Part shown: one piece after another, positions 50,300-60,400 of the stretch
Layout of the letters: every line of letters begins with the position of its first letter
Position numbering within the stretch: position 1 is the first letter of the stretch
Assembly: GCA_040081265.1 (NCBI GenBank)
Contig: JBEBGV010000005.1
Coordinates: forward strand, 62,001-126,000
Direction of reading: 5' to 3'
Source of the DNA: JBEBGV01 sp040081265
GTDB lineage: Bacteria; Acidobacteriota; Vicinamibacteria; Vicinamibacterales; UBA2999
Length of the DNA: 64,000 nt
Made by a program: the position numbers and the translations under genes
Notes under the pieces: generated by a model
Database searches by the model: none
Seen by the model: only the letters and a program-made list of their open reading frames with translations
Told to the model about the DNA's origin: nothing

Positions 50300-51352
50300 A
50301 TGTCTGACGGAATCGTTGCCCTGAACCTGCACCAGTCGCCCCTCTCGACAGCCCTCACCCACCTCGAGCGCTTGCTCGACCTGATTGGCAGCGCGCTCGC
50401 TGATCCCGACGACACACCAGCGCGCGACGCGCTCCAGTCCAGGATCGCCGACTACAGGCAGGCGCTGTCTGCGCAGAGCGCTCCAGTGATCCGCGAACGT
50501 GGCGAGGCGCTCCTCTCGGCCTGCAGTATGGCCATCGAAAGCCATGGGCGGCTGCGAGCAGCCCGTCGGGCAGAGATCGCCGACATGGTGACGCTGTTTC
50601 GAGACATGACGATGTCTCTCACCGGGGAGGGCACGGCGCTCACGTCCGAGATGACCTCGTCGGCGGCTCGATTCGCTGCCCTCGGCAATATCAGCGACAT
50701 CCGCCTGCTCAAGGACCGGCTCGGTCGTGAAGTCAGTCGGCTCAAGGAAACGGCCCAGGCACGTGAGGAAAAATGGCAGCAGGTGGTCCACTCTTTTCAG
50801 GACCGCGTTGAAACGCTGGAGACCCAGCTGCTGGCCACGAAACAGGAAGCGTCACTCGACCCGTTGACCGGCGTTGCCAATCGCCGCCTGTTTGACCAGT
50901 CTCTCCAGGCCTACATGAAGGAGGGCTCACGTCGCTTTGCTCTCGTGCTGGTGGACGTGGACGACTTCAAGAAGATCAACGACCGACTCGGGCACGAAGC
51001 CGGCGACCGCGCACTGCAGATGATTGCGCACAGCTTCGCGACGTCGGTGCGCAGCGACGACATGGTCGCGCGCCTTGGTGGCGACGAATTCGCGCTCTTG
51101 CTGGAGAACGTGACGCTGGCACAGGCGACCAGTCGTGTGATTGGCATCGTCGCTACGCTGATGGCGACCGAGTCGGCGGACGGGTCTGAGCCTGTCACCG
51201 TGAGCTGTGGCGTCGCAGAATTCTCGGCCGGAGACACCGCGCAGAGCCTGAGCAAGCGCGCCGACGAAGCGCTCTACGACGCCAAGCGGCAGGGCAAGGG
51301 TCGGGTGGTGCAGAAGTCGGCCCCGCTCATCCGTGACTTGCGCAAGCGCTAG
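50300..51352 (+). CDS. GGDEF-domain diguanylate cyclase
   Basis: The ATG at 50300 has an excellent ribosome-binding site (GAGGAG ending four bases before). The 350-residue protein has a helical N-terminal half (about 1-175) ending in a coiled coil (LKETAQAREEKWQQVVHSFQDRVETLETQLLATKQEASLDPLTG is the junction). The GGDEF domain begins at DPLTGVANRR, has DVDDFKKINDRLGHEAGD, and carries the active-site loop RLGGDEF near residue 260. The site is intact, so it should make cyclic di-GMP from GTP. No receiver, PAS or membrane segment is visible; activation may depend on the N-terminal helices. No EAL domain or PilZ protein is nearby. Confidence 0.9.
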   Translation: MSDGIVALNLHQSPLSTALTHLERLLDLIGSALADPDDTPARDALQSRIADYRQALSAQSAPVIRERGEALLSACSMAIESHGRLRAARRAEIADMVTLFRDMTMSLTGEGTALTSEMTSSAARFAALGNISDIRLLKDRLGREVSRLKETAQAREEKWQQVVHSFQDRVETLETQLLATKQEASLDPLTGVANRRLFDQSLQAYMKEGSRRFALVLVDVDDFKKINDRLGHEAGDRALQMIAHSFATSVRSDDMVARLGGDEFALLLENVTLAQATSRVIGIVATLMATESADGSEPVTVSCGVAEFSAGDTAQSLSKRADEALYDAKRQGKGRVVQKSAPLIRDLRKR

Positions 51353-51367
51353 ACTGCTCCCCGCCGT

Positions 51368-51388
51368 CTGCTGACTGCTGACTGCTGA
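51368..51388. repeat. Heptamer tandem repeat (CTGCTGA x3)
   Basis: Three exact copies of CTGCTGA directly precede the stop codon of the nucleotidase gene on the opposite strand. A related short repeat stretch (CAGTCGGCAG...) occurs at about 21734-21757 beside a palindrome. No function is visible. Confidence 0.55.
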
Positions 51389-53185
51389 CTACCGGGTGCT
51401 CAGTCCGCCGACCCCGCAACCGTCTGAGCCAATCCCGGAGACGTCCCATCGAGGGCGCTGGGTGTTGATGACGTCGGCCTCGCGCAGCACGCCGCCCCGC
51501 GCCTGAAGCCACGAAGCGACGACCTCGCGCAGCAGGGGCAACGAGGGCCCGATCTCGAGGCTGCCGCGAACGGTCGGGAAGATGGCGAAGAATCCGCCCG
51601 CCGCAAGCTGGTCGGTGGTCACGATCTGCAGGCGCTCATCCGCACCCACCGCGTGGCCAGACGGCCGCACGAGCGTGATGCCGATCTCACTTCCCCCGCA
51701 GTAGACCTGTACCCGCACGCCGGCCACGCCAATGGCTGCACGACGCCCCTGGCGAACCTCGTTCTCGAACACCTGCCGCAACTCGGCACCCGTCAGTGAA
51801 AAGCGCACGAGGCGGTTGTCGAACGGGAACACGTCGTAGAGTGGACCGAACGTCAGCGGGCCGGGCGGCAGGTCTGCCCGGAGGCCGCCACGACCGTTGT
51901 TGTTGATGGCCACGTCGGCACCGGGCGACGAATGGAGCACCGCGTCCGCGAACAGGTTGCCGATTGGCGACTCGAACTCACCGGTACGTCCGATGGTCGT
52001 ATCCAGGGACACACCGAGCGGCAGCGCCCGCATCTGCTGGATGCGCGCCATCTCCGGCGCCATTGCCTCGACAATTGACTGATCCGGCTGTACCGGCCGG
52101 CCTTCGTAATGCGCCGGCACGCGAGCGCTGCGAACACGCGCGTCGTTGGTGGGTGCGCACGTGTCGGTCCCTGGATCGACCACCAGGCACAACTCCTGGG
52201 GGGCAAATGGTCGCGACGCCATCCGTCGACCCGTCTGACGATCAATGGTCAGGTCGACGCGGCTGAACGCCTGCCCCAGCGAATTGGCCTCGACGATGGG
52301 GATGCCGTTGACCTCGTGAGCCATGGCCGAGTGGGTGTGTCCCGCAACGATGGCGTCGATAAGCCCTGGCGACATCTCGCGGGCAAGGTCGAACACCTCT
52401 GAGGGGTCGTCGCACGAATCGATATTCTTCGGGTCGCCAAAATCGGTGCAGCGACCGCCTGCGTGCACCGTGACCACGACCACCGTCGCACCACGCTGGC
52501 GAAGCCGCCGCGCCTCGTCGGCCACGGTCGATTCGAGCGGGGCAAGCCTCAAGCCACGCACGTGTGCGGCGAGCGTTGCGCGCAGGCCATCCACCGTCAT
52601 GCCACCGATGATCCCGACCTTCAGCCCACTCACCTCGACGATCGTGGATGGGCTGACGTTCTTCCAGGCAACGGGCGCGCCGGTCTCGAGGTCGATGAGG
52701 TTCGCTGCCAGCATCGGGAACCTGGCTCTGACAGCGGCGGCCTTGAGCGCGCCTCGCGGATCAACGGTCGGGTTCACCAATTTCCCGGGCACGTCCACAT
52801 CCCCGAACTCGAAGTCGTGATTGCCGATGGCCGCGGCGGTATACCCCATGGCGTTGTAGGCGTCGATGACCAGACCGCCTTCGCTCAGGTCGGACTCGAT
52901 ACCGCCTTGATAGGTGTCACCGGCATCGAGCAGCATGACCGCGCCACCGTCGGCTGCGCGCGCCGCGCGGAGGTTCCGAACGTATCCTCCGAGCACGCTG
53001 ACGCCACCCCGTCCGCGGTTCTCGAAGACATAGCCGTGAACGTCGTTGGTTCCGACAATTGAGAGCGTCAGGGGTCCGGACGGGACGGCCGACTGCGCGC
53101 GCAGCCCGGCGATCGAGACGCCGCCGACCAGCATCACACCTGCGCAGGCCAGCGCCAGGAAGCCCGAAGACCAATACTCCCGCAT
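51389..53185 (-). CDS. Exported 5'-nucleotidase / UDP-sugar hydrolase family metallophosphoesterase
   Basis: The ATG at 53185 begins a signal peptide (FLALACAGVMLVGGVSIAGLRAQ); the upstream extension to 53383 is basic, lacks a signal and lies antisense to the PhyH gene, so the 598-residue form is chosen. Metal-site motifs are IVGTNDVHG (Asp48, His50), AIGNHDFEFG (Asn-His-Asp) and GHTHSAM, typical of the two-metal calcineurin-like domain. The C-terminal substrate-binding domain has AINNNGRGGLRADLPPG and DVFPFDNRLV. It should hydrolyse extracellular nucleotides (5'-nucleotidase) or 2',3'-cyclic nucleotides in the periplasm for scavenging; which one is not certain. It is divergent from the PhyH-like gene. 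Confidence 0.9.
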   Translation of the reverse strand: MREYWSSGFLALACAGVMLVGGVSIAGLRAQSAVPSGPLTLSIVGTNDVHGYVFENRGRGGVSVLGGYVRNLRAARAADGGAVMLLDAGDTYQGGIESDLSEGGLVIDAYNAMGYTAAAIGNHDFEFGDVDVPGKLVNPTVDPRGALKAAAVRARFPMLAANLIDLETGAPVAWKNVSPSTIVEVSGLKVGIIGGMTVDGLRATLAAHVRGLRLAPLESTVADEARRLRQRGATVVVVTVHAGGRCTDFGDPKNIDSCDDPSEVFDLAREMSPGLIDAIVAGHTHSAMAHEVNGIPIVEANSLGQAFSRVDLTIDRQTGRRMASRPFAPQELCLVVDPGTDTCAPTNDARVRSARVPAHYEGRPVQPDQSIVEAMAPEMARIQQMRALPLGVSLDTTIGRTGEFESPIGNLFADAVLHSSPGADVAINNNGRGGLRADLPPGPLTFGPLYDVFPFDNRLVRFSLTGAELRQVFENEVRQGRRAAIGVAGVRVQVYCGGSEIGITLVRPSGHAVGADERLQIVTTDQLAAGGFFAIFPTVRGSLEIGPSLPLLREVVASWLQARGGVLREADVINTQRPRWDVSGIGSDGCGVGGLSTR

Positions 53186-53244
53186 CGTGACCGGATTGTA
53201 TCCCCGACCACGCGTACAATTGAAACTGGCCCGAAGGCGGCGCC

Positions 53245-54027
53245 ATGACCGGCTCCACACCCACCTCCCTGCACCTGCTGTCTCCGCGCGAGATTGAGCA
53301 GTTCGAGCGCGACGGCTTCGTCGTCGTGCGTCGTCTGGCCGACGAGGAGTTGTGTGCGCGGATGCGTGCGCTGACCCAGGCACACGTGGCAGCCCGACTC
53401 GACCCGGTGGAGTACGAGGCAGACACGCGGTACGAGGGTGCGCCGGTATCTCGCGTCGCCCCCGGGGGCAGGACCGTTCGCCGACTGCTGCAGGCGTTCG
53501 CGCGCGACCCGCTGTTCCGGGAGTGGGCCTTGTCGGACGCGATCGCCGGACGCCTCCGCCAGCTCCTCGGTCCCTCGATCGCGCTCTCGCAGGCGCACCA
53601 CAACTGCGTGATGACCAAGCACCCCGCCTTCAGCAGCGTGACCGGCTGGCATCAGGACATCCGCTACTGGTCGTTTCGAAGACCTGACCTTGTCTCAGCG
53701 TGGCTGGCGCTTGGTCCTGAGCGCGCCGACAACGGCGGGCTCCTGCTGGTGCCCGGGTCTCACCGACTGGACCTTCGGCCCGAACAGTTCGACGCCGCCC
53801 TCTTCTTCCGGACCGATGTTGCGGGCAATCGAGAGGTACTGGCGCGTCAGATCGTCGCCGAACTGGACGCCGGAGACGTGCTGTTGTTTCATGCCCGCCT
53901 GTTGCACGCCGCCGGGAACAATCGCACGGACGTGACGAAGTTCGCAGTCGTCTTCACGTTTCACGCGCAGGACAACGTACCCCTGGCTGGTACCCGCTCT
54001 GCCTCGGTGTCGGACGTCCTGCTCTAG
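53245..54027 (+). CDS. Phytanoyl-CoA dioxygenase (PhyH)-family Fe(II)/2-oxoglutarate oxygenase
   Basis: A 260-residue single-domain protein. The iron facial triad is visible as His136-x-Asp138 (GWHQDIRYW) and a distal His221 (FHARLLHAAGNN); the 2-oxoglutarate-binding Arg is probably Arg227. GLLLVPGSHR (164-174) is the conserved PhyH loop. These enzymes hydroxylate small molecules using oxygen and 2-oxoglutarate; the substrates of bacterial PhyH proteins vary widely, so none is assigned. It is probably cytoplasmic. It lies divergently to the nucleotidase gene and is followed by a palindrome identical to that at 21757. Confidence 0.88.
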   Translation: MTGSTPTSLHLLSPREIEQFERDGFVVVRRLADEELCARMRALTQAHVAARLDPVEYEADTRYEGAPVSRVAPGGRTVRRLLQAFARDPLFREWALSDAIAGRLRQLLGPSIALSQAHHNCVMTKHPAFSSVTGWHQDIRYWSFRRPDLVSAWLALGPERADNGGLLLVPGSHRLDLRPEQFDAALFFRTDVAGNREVLARQIVAELDAGDVLLFHARLLHAAGNNRTDVTKFAVVFTFHAQDNVPLAGTRSASVSDVLL

Positions 54028-54033
54028 GCAGTC

Positions 54034-54064
54034 GTACGTAGGCCGGGTCGGAACGACCCGGCGT
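54034..54064. repeat. Intergenic palindrome, GTACGTAGG type (copy 3)
   Basis: An exact 31-base copy of the element at 21757-21787, with stem GCCGGGTCG / CGACCCGGC and GAA loop. It lies between the convergent PhyH-like and RidA genes, one base before the RidA stop codon, and could terminate both. Confidence 0.7.
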
Positions 54065-54065
54065 G

Positions 54066-54599
54066 TCAGGGCGCCGGGAACGCAGCGAAGGCTTCGAGCT
54101 CGATCAGCCAGTCGCTGTTGACGAGCCCGATGACGCCCACCGTCGATCGCGCCGGCTTGGTCGGATTCGCAGCGGTGCCGAAGACCTCGGTGAAGGCCGC
54201 GTTCCACCCGGCGACGTCTATCTTCCCTGCCTTCGTGGGGTCGGGCACCAGGTAGGCCCTCATGTAGACGACGTCCTTCATCGTCAAGCCCTGGGCCATC
54301 AGCTGGTTTTCGATCGCCTTGAGGACGCCGCTGGCCTGCGTGCGGGTGTCGCCGAAACGCTCGCGGGACCCTGCCGGCGCGTCCGTCTTCAGCACCGGCG
54401 GTGTCGTACCGCTGACCCAGATCGTCGCCCGGTTGGCTGGGATGACGACACCCGACGAAATGATCGCGGCTGAAGGCCCATAGAACTTGACCTGCGACGG
54501 CGGCGCTTGGGCGAACGCGACCCCTCCCCCGATCGCCAGGAGCGCGAGAGCCATGCGGACAGTGGGTCGTTGAGTGGGATGCGTCTCAGATGTCGTCAT
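54066..54599 (-). CDS. Exported RidA-family protein (enamine/imine deaminase fold)
   Basis: RidA proteins hydrolyse reactive enamines/imines released by PLP enzymes and amine oxidases. Here the RidA domain (about residues 40-175) is complete: VWVSGTTP-like WVSGTTPPV, QASGVLKAIENQLMAQGLTMKDVV.MRAYL, and the key Arg151 in KPARSTVGV, with the acidic pair in LIELEAFAAF. Unusually, residues 13-31 (TVRMALALLAIGGGVAFAQA) form a signal peptide, so the protein should be exported; ATG at codon 16 is an alternative start that keeps the signal. It is the last gene of a minus-strand cluster and its start overlaps the amine oxidase stop by four bases. Confidence 0.88.
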   Translation of the reverse strand: MTTSETHPTQRPTVRMALALLAIGGGVAFAQAPPSQVKFYGPSAAIISSGVVIPANRATIWVSGTTPPVLKTDAPAGSRERFGDTRTQASGVLKAIENQLMAQGLTMKDVVYMRAYLVPDPTKAGKIDVAGWNAAFTEVFGTAANPTKPARSTVGVIGLVNSDWLIELEAFAAFPAP

Positions 54600-56167
54600 G
54601 CTCGTACCTCCTGGCCGGCGCGCGCGTGAATCGCCGTTGCGACCGAACGACCCGACTCGAGCGCGCCGTTCATCCAGCCAATCAAATACGTCATGTGATC
54701 GCCGGCGAAGTACATCCGGCGGTCGCCTTTCACCATCGCGGCGTAGGTGGTCCGGCGCCCTTCAGCTGACCAGCCGGCCCAGCCGCCGCGACTCCACGGC
54801 ACGCGATGCCAGGACACCGAGAACCCAGTCTCGAACTCCTCCTTGTACTGAGGATGAATCGCCGCACCCTGAGTCAAGGCAAGCGCCTGGCGATCAGGTG
54901 GAGGCTTGAGACCGGTTACGCCGGCTTCCGCGCCGATCTGGTAGTAGCCCACCAGCATGCCCTTCTGCGACAGGTATCCCGCCGACGGGTAGATCACCTG
55001 CGAGATGTCCTGATCGGTGTTGCTGATACCACCGAAAATCTGGTCGTCCTCTTCCCAGAAGCGGCGCTTGAACTGCAGGCCGATCTTGCCGACCTGCGCG
55101 TAGCGGACACTCGGCAGGCCGGTCTTGATCGCCGGACTCACGTCAGCAACCGTCAGCGACGCCAACACTGGAATCGGCAGCGTGCACACCGCGTAAGGCG
55201 CCGAAATCTTCTTGGTTTCGCCCCCCACCGCATACACCACGCTGACGCTGTCGGCGGTCTGCTGGATCTCCTTCACCGCCGCGCCGTAGATGATCTGACT
55301 CTCGACCTTGGCCGCGAACCCTGCTGCCAGGCGGTCTGTGCCGCCGACGATCTGGAACATCGGGGCGCCGTGCAGGTACTCGGTCTGCAGGTAGAGCGCC
55401 GTCTTCGAATCGAGCAGGTCGTGCAGCGGAATCGGGGCGGACAGCTCACCGGTGGCGGCGCCGACACCAGGTACGGTCTTGAATCCGCGTCGCGTCGATC
55501 CCGCGTAGGCGGCCCTGGCATCGAGCCCGCCATTCCGCTTGAGATACGTGACCAGGGCGTCAACATCGGCTTTGGTCATGGCGGCATTCAGTGCCGGCTG
55601 CGACACTGCCTTGGCCAGCAGTTCCGAGGTGTAGCCGGTCACGTCGGCGCGCACTTCCCGACGACGGAACCTGGTGTCTTTCGCGCCGGCGGCCCCCGTT
55701 TTGTGCAGGTAGGCGTTCTCGTTGTCGTCGACGAACACCTCAATGGGAACGCCGAGTTCCTTGGCGTAGCCCAGCGTGGCGGCGTGGTGGTGCGGAATCC
55801 GCATCGGCCCGGGATTGAAGTACATCCCTTCGTCGTAGGCGGCGGTCTGGGTCGAACCTTCTTCTTCGCTGACCGTTCCCTTCCGGATGGTGTGGCAACG
55901 ACCGCCCGGGCGGGTGCGCGCTTCGAGGATCGTGCACTTGTAACCGAGCTTGCCAAGCTCGTAGGCGGTACTCATCCCGGCGAGACCCGCACCGAGAATG
56001 AGCACCTCCTGGCCCGGCGCCGCTTGTCCGCGGAGTTCGAACGCGCTGACCGGCGAGGCCGGTACAGCAACGAGGCCGAGGGCCGCCATGGCCTCGTAGG
56101 TCATGGCGGCACCGGCGGTAGCGGCAAGGCGTTCGAGAAAGAGTCGTCTAGTCAGAGCCATGCGCAC
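54596..56167 (-). CDS. Tat-exported flavin amine / L-amino-acid oxidase
   Basis: The first residues (ALTRRLFLERLAATAGAAM) match a twin-arginine signal. The FAD-binding Rossmann motif is VLILGAGLAGMSTAYELGKLGYKCTILEA (GAGLAG 59-64, Glu82) followed by RTRPGGRCHT; the C-terminal FAD block is MYFAGDHMTYLIGWMNGALESGRSVATAIH. This matches the monoamine/L-amino-acid oxidase superfamily, 523 residues. Such enzymes make an imine plus H2O2 or pass electrons to a carrier. Export through Tat fits loading of FAD in the cytoplasm. Downstream it overlaps RidA by four bases and upstream it follows the aminotransferase by a four-base gap, so the three are one operon. Confidence 0.9.
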   Translation of the reverse strand: MRMALTRRLFLERLAATAGAAMTYEAMAALGLVAVPASPVSAFELRGQAAPGQEVLILGAGLAGMSTAYELGKLGYKCTILEARTRPGGRCHTIRKGTVSEEEGSTQTAAYDEGMYFNPGPMRIPHHHAATLGYAKELGVPIEVFVDDNENAYLHKTGAAGAKDTRFRRREVRADVTGYTSELLAKAVSQPALNAAMTKADVDALVTYLKRNGGLDARAAYAGSTRRGFKTVPGVGAATGELSAPIPLHDLLDSKTALYLQTEYLHGAPMFQIVGGTDRLAAGFAAKVESQIIYGAAVKEIQQTADSVSVVYAVGGETKKISAPYAVCTLPIPVLASLTVADVSPAIKTGLPSVRYAQVGKIGLQFKRRFWEEDDQIFGGISNTDQDISQVIYPSAGYLSQKGMLVGYYQIGAEAGVTGLKPPPDRQALALTQGAAIHPQYKEEFETGFSVSWHRVPWSRGGWAGWSAEGRRTTYAAMVKGDRRMYFAGDHMTYLIGWMNGALESGRSVATAIHARAGQEVRA

Positions 56168-56171
56168 GTCC

Positions 56172-57371
56172 CTACGTCAGTTCGCTCGGTAGCAGGTCGA
56201 GGTGATCAAAAGACGCCGTCTGCGTGGGCGCCGCGGCGAGCACGCTCATGAAGACCGGCACCGCTTTGTCCATCTCGTCCTGCGTCCCGATCGAAATACG
56301 AGCCCACGTCGTCATCGGAGGGAATGCACGACCGACCATCACCCCCTTCAGGCGGCAGGCGTCCTGGAATCCGCGCGCGTCGCGTTTGATGTTCACGAAG
56401 ATGAAGTTCGCGTCCGAGGCCGCAACGGTATACCCGGCCCTGGTGAACGCCTCAGCGGTGAAGGCGCGTACCGCACGGTTCATGGTGCGGTTCTTCTCCA
56501 TGTTCGCCGTGTCCTTGAGCGACGCGTTCGCGGCGGCGAGGCTCATCGAACTCAAGCCGGAGCCTGAGTGGAACTCTCGGATTTCGGCCAGCGTTTTGGG
56601 CTGGGCGAGCGCGTACCCGACGCGCATGCCGGCCATGCCGTGAATCTTCGACAGGGTGCGCGCGACGATGACCTGGGGGTACTTCTTCGCCAGCGGTGTG
56701 GCGGTGCCGAAACCGGGCATATCCGCATACTCGAAGTAGGCTTCGTCCACGAGAATCCTGGTCGTGGGCGACGCCTTGACGACCGCCTCAATCAGGGCGG
56801 TCACCTCCGACAGTGGCACGACCGTCGACGTCGGGTTGTTCGGGTTGCAGATGTAGACGAGCCCCGCACCGGTCGCCTTCGCCGCCATGGCGTTGGTGTC
56901 GAGCCGAAGTTCGGAGGTCAGCGGCACGTCGATGACCGGAGAGCCGAGCCGCTGTGCCCCGCGGCTGGGCTGCTCGTAACTCGGCAGACCGGTCACGAGC
57001 GCCTTCGTCTTGCTGGTGTACGCCTTCACCATGGCGTCGAGGATGTCGCCAGACCCCCCCGACAGGAGAACCATGTCGGTGGCCACCTCGTGCTTGGCAG
57101 CCACCGTCGTCATGAGATCGCCGATCAGGACGCCCGGATACCGATTCGCTCCGCCGGCCACCCGGGCGATCGCGTCGATGGCCGAAGATGCTGGACCGTA
57201 GGGATTCTCGTTCGCACCGATGCGGATGGCATTGGCCGCCGCGCCTGCGGCGCGCCGTGCGGCAGGCGCCGTCGTCGGCGCTGGCACCTGTGCACCAAGG
57301 TCCGCCTTGAGAGCCGTCAACGCACCGACGGCCCCCACACCAACGGTCTGGACGAATGAACGACGATTCAT
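56172..57371 (-). CDS. Tat-exported PLP aminotransferase, histidinol-phosphate aminotransferase-like (paralog A)
   Basis: The ATG at 57371 gives MNRRSFVQTVGVGAVGALTALKADLGAQ, a twin-arginine signal; an ATG at 57395 adds eight residues without it. A 25-residue Ala/Pro linker precedes the fold-type I domain, which begins at IRIGANENPYGP and has LSGGSGDILDAMVK, the CNPNNPTSTVV substrate-site block, VDEAYFEYAD, and the Schiff-base Lys in LSKIHGMAGMR (near 240). It is most like histidinol-phosphate aminotransferases, but export argues against histidine biosynthesis. It lies 30 bases downstream of the TonB receptor gene on the same strand. Confidence 0.88.
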   Translation of the reverse strand: MNRRSFVQTVGVGAVGALTALKADLGAQVPAPTTAPAARRAAGAAANAIRIGANENPYGPASSAIDAIARVAGGANRYPGVLIGDLMTTVAAKHEVATDMVLLSGGSGDILDAMVKAYTSKTKALVTGLPSYEQPSRGAQRLGSPVIDVPLTSELRLDTNAMAAKATGAGLVYICNPNNPTSTVVPLSEVTALIEAVVKASPTTRILVDEAYFEYADMPGFGTATPLAKKYPQVIVARTLSKIHGMAGMRVGYALAQPKTLAEIREFHSGSGLSSMSLAAANASLKDTANMEKNRTMNRAVRAFTAEAFTRAGYTVAASDANFIFVNIKRDARGFQDACRLKGVMVGRAFPPMTTWARISIGTQDEMDKAVPVFMSVLAAAPTQTASFDHLDLLPSELT

Positions 57372-57401
57372 CAGTGTCTCCTTGAGCGTGATCATCAGCG
57401 C

Positions 57402-60400
57402 CTAGAATCCGAACCGCACCTGGAACTGCGCGGAGCGGGCATAGCCCCCGACCGCGGTGAGCTGCCCGAAGTTCGAGGTGCCGAACTGTGACACCAGGTT
57501 GGTGAACAGCGGCGTATCGAACAGGTTCAGCACATCCGCTCGGATCGAGATGGTCTTGCCGCCGATCTTCTGTGACTTCTGGATGCTGAGATCGACGTTC
57601 TTCTGTCCCGGGGTGCGCAGGTTCGGGTTGGTGCGCGGCGCGTTGCCAAAGGTAAACGCGGGAGCAGCTGAGAATGACGCCGGGTCAATGAAGCCGCCGA
57701 TGCGATCAACCACACTTCCCCCGGTCACGGGGTCCACGCCGGCAACGATGTTCGGCCGCTGGTTGCTGCCGAGCAGCCCCGAGTTGTTGTTCGACGAGTA
57801 GACGCTCACCGGGAAGCCGTTCTGGAGGCGCGTCGCGGCGCTGATCGACCAGCCGCCCAGAAGCGCGTTGCCGAGGCCGCTCTGCAACCACGTGTGACCT
57901 TCGCCAAACGGCAGGATCACCGTCCCGTTGATGTTCAACCGGTGCGGCACGTCGAGCAGCGAGTGGGAGTACTCGGCGTCGAGGTCGTAATTGTTCATCG
58001 CGCTGCCGGAGCGATTGGCGTAGGTGTTCGACTCGCCAAACTGGTTGTCCATCAGCCGGCTGAAGGTGTAGTTCGCGTTGATGCCCCAGTTGTTCCGGAG
58101 CCGCTTGTCGAACTTCAACGTCATCGCGTTGTAGCGCGAGCGTCCTTCGGTCACCCGGTGGGCGAGCACGTTATCGAACTGCGGGAACGGACGCAGCAGC
58201 TGGCCGCGGGTGATGGTCGCGGACCGGCTCAGGTTGCCGAAGTCCGCGATACCGAAGAACGGGTTCGGCACCAGATCCAGCAGAGCCGTGCCGAGGGACA
58301 AGTACTTCGGATCGAGCTGGTTGATGTTCACCGTCGCATCCGACGTGCCGCCCATCGTGAGGTGCTCGGACCGGCTGCCGGAGTAGCCAATCGACAGGGC
58401 GATACCACCAGGCAGTTCATGCTGGAGATCGATCGAGTACTGCTGTACTTGACCAGGTGCCGAGTACTGGTCGACGAAGTCGATCACACCGCCTGCGCCC
58501 TGGGCGAGTCCCTTCGAGTTGCCCTGCGGCTGGGTGATTCCCCCAGGGAACGGATTGGACAGCGAGTTGGCTGGGGTGCGATTGCCATCGGTGCTCGCCA
58601 GGTAGGTCGTGGTCTGCGTGTAGCCCAGGCGGCCCATCGCCGTCTCGCCAACGCCGGAGAACTGGACCGGTGCCCAGAAAAATCCGTAGCCGCCGCGGAT
58701 GACCGTCTTGTCGCTGAGCGACCAGGCCACACCGCCGCGCGGAGCCACCCCGTTCAGCGTCTTGCCCTGCGTCGTGCCGTAGCCGTTCTGACCCGCATAC
58801 ATCAGTCCGCCCTTGAGGTTCATCCCGGCAACCTGCACCGGGAATGCCGCCTCGCGGTCAAAACCGACCGTCACTTCGTTGTTGGCTTCATACACCCCCG
58901 GCTCGTACTCGTACCGGATTCCGTAATTCAGCGTGAACTTGGAGCTGACGCGGTATTCATCCTGCGCGTAGCCGGCGTAGTAATTGATCCGATACTTCGC
59001 CGGGGTGGCATAGACGATGCTGCCCGTCGCCGGATAGCCAAGCAGGAAGCTGGCGAACGCGTCGCCGCCCGACGCCGTCGGGTTGGCCGCGGTGAAGGAC
59101 TGCGTGAAGGAGTAGGTGCCTGCCGAGTTGCCGAACGTGCTGGTGTCGGCGCTCATCTGACGGTACTCGCCGCCCATCTTGAATGTGTGATGTCCGACGA
59201 ACTTCGACACCGTGGCATTGACCGTCTTCAGCCCGTGCGTGGTCTCGTTCGGGCCGCCGTTACCGAGACCGTTGTAGCCGGTGATGGTCGCGTTCGGGAA
59301 CGTGTTGTAGGTCATCTGGCTGACGAGGCTCGCGGGGAATCCCAGTTGGGCCGCATCGGCTGCGGGGAAGTTGCCGCCGAAGTCCTCGAAGCGGTTGACC
59401 CCGACGCGCACCGCGATCGCGGTCGTGTTGTTGGGCACGAACACGTTGTTGACCGCCACGAAGTCAACCGTGCGGAACAGCAGGCTGGCGCCAGGGTCTC
59501 CGGCCACCGACCCATGCGGGCCGTAGAACGCGGACCCGGGCTCCTTCGTGTACTGGTGGGCATACATGCCCGTCGTCGTCCACTTGTCCGTCCAGCGCTG
59601 GTCGACCTTCACCGTCTCCTGATTCTGCGGACCATCGTCGAGCGTCGCCTGACCGTTGAACGACCGACCCGACGTCGGGGTCGGCATCGCCGCGAGCATC
59701 GCCCTGGCGGCCGGACTGATTCGATCGGCCGGAATCACGTTCCCCGGGAACGGGTCGCGCACAATGACCCCGTTCACCGTGCGGGTCGTCAGCGGGTCGT
59801 ACAGAATCGTTGTCGAACTCGCGTAGTTGCCGGCGCGCTCGGCCGCGGTCGGCAGCGTAATCACGTTGTTACGCGTGCTGCGCTGGACATAGTCGTCCGT
59901 GCTGAACCAGAAGAACGTCTTGTCCTTCACGATCGGGCCGCCGAGCGAGCCGGCCCAGTTGTGGTAATACTGCGGCGGGTTCGCCAGCCCGGCACGCTTG
60001 GCAAAGAACAACGTGCCGGTGGTCGCGCCCGGCTTGCTGACCAGCAACGCGCTGCCGCGCCACGTGTTGGACCCGGACCGCGCGGTGGTGTTGAAGACAC
60101 CGCCGGCGGCGTGGCCCATGTCCGCCTCGTAGGTCTTGGTCTGCACCTTCAGCTCGTCCACCGCTTCCATCGACGGCGAGATCGTCGGCCGGTTGATGAA
60201 GTCGGTGATCGGCACGCCTTCAATCAGATAGCCATTTCCGCGCTTCGGTCCGCCACCCACTGAGAGGGACGACGCACCCGACTGGTCCTGATACCGCACG
60301 AACTGCGGGTCGCCAGACTGGATCACTCCTGCCGTGGAGATCGCGGCGAAGAAGGTGTTGCGACCGAAGATGGCCAGGTTCTGCAGCTGCTCGCGACCGA

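Noticed and set aside
54806..56251. 481-codon plus-strand frame opposite the flavin oxidase
   Set aside because: Antisense shadow of a well-supported gene; low-complexity Arg/His-rich translation and no ribosome-binding site.
57894..60263. 789-codon open frame on the plus strand opposite the TonB receptor
   Set aside because: It is the complement of the receptor gene; sequence is Arg/His/Val-rich with no domain or start signal, a normal effect of high GC.
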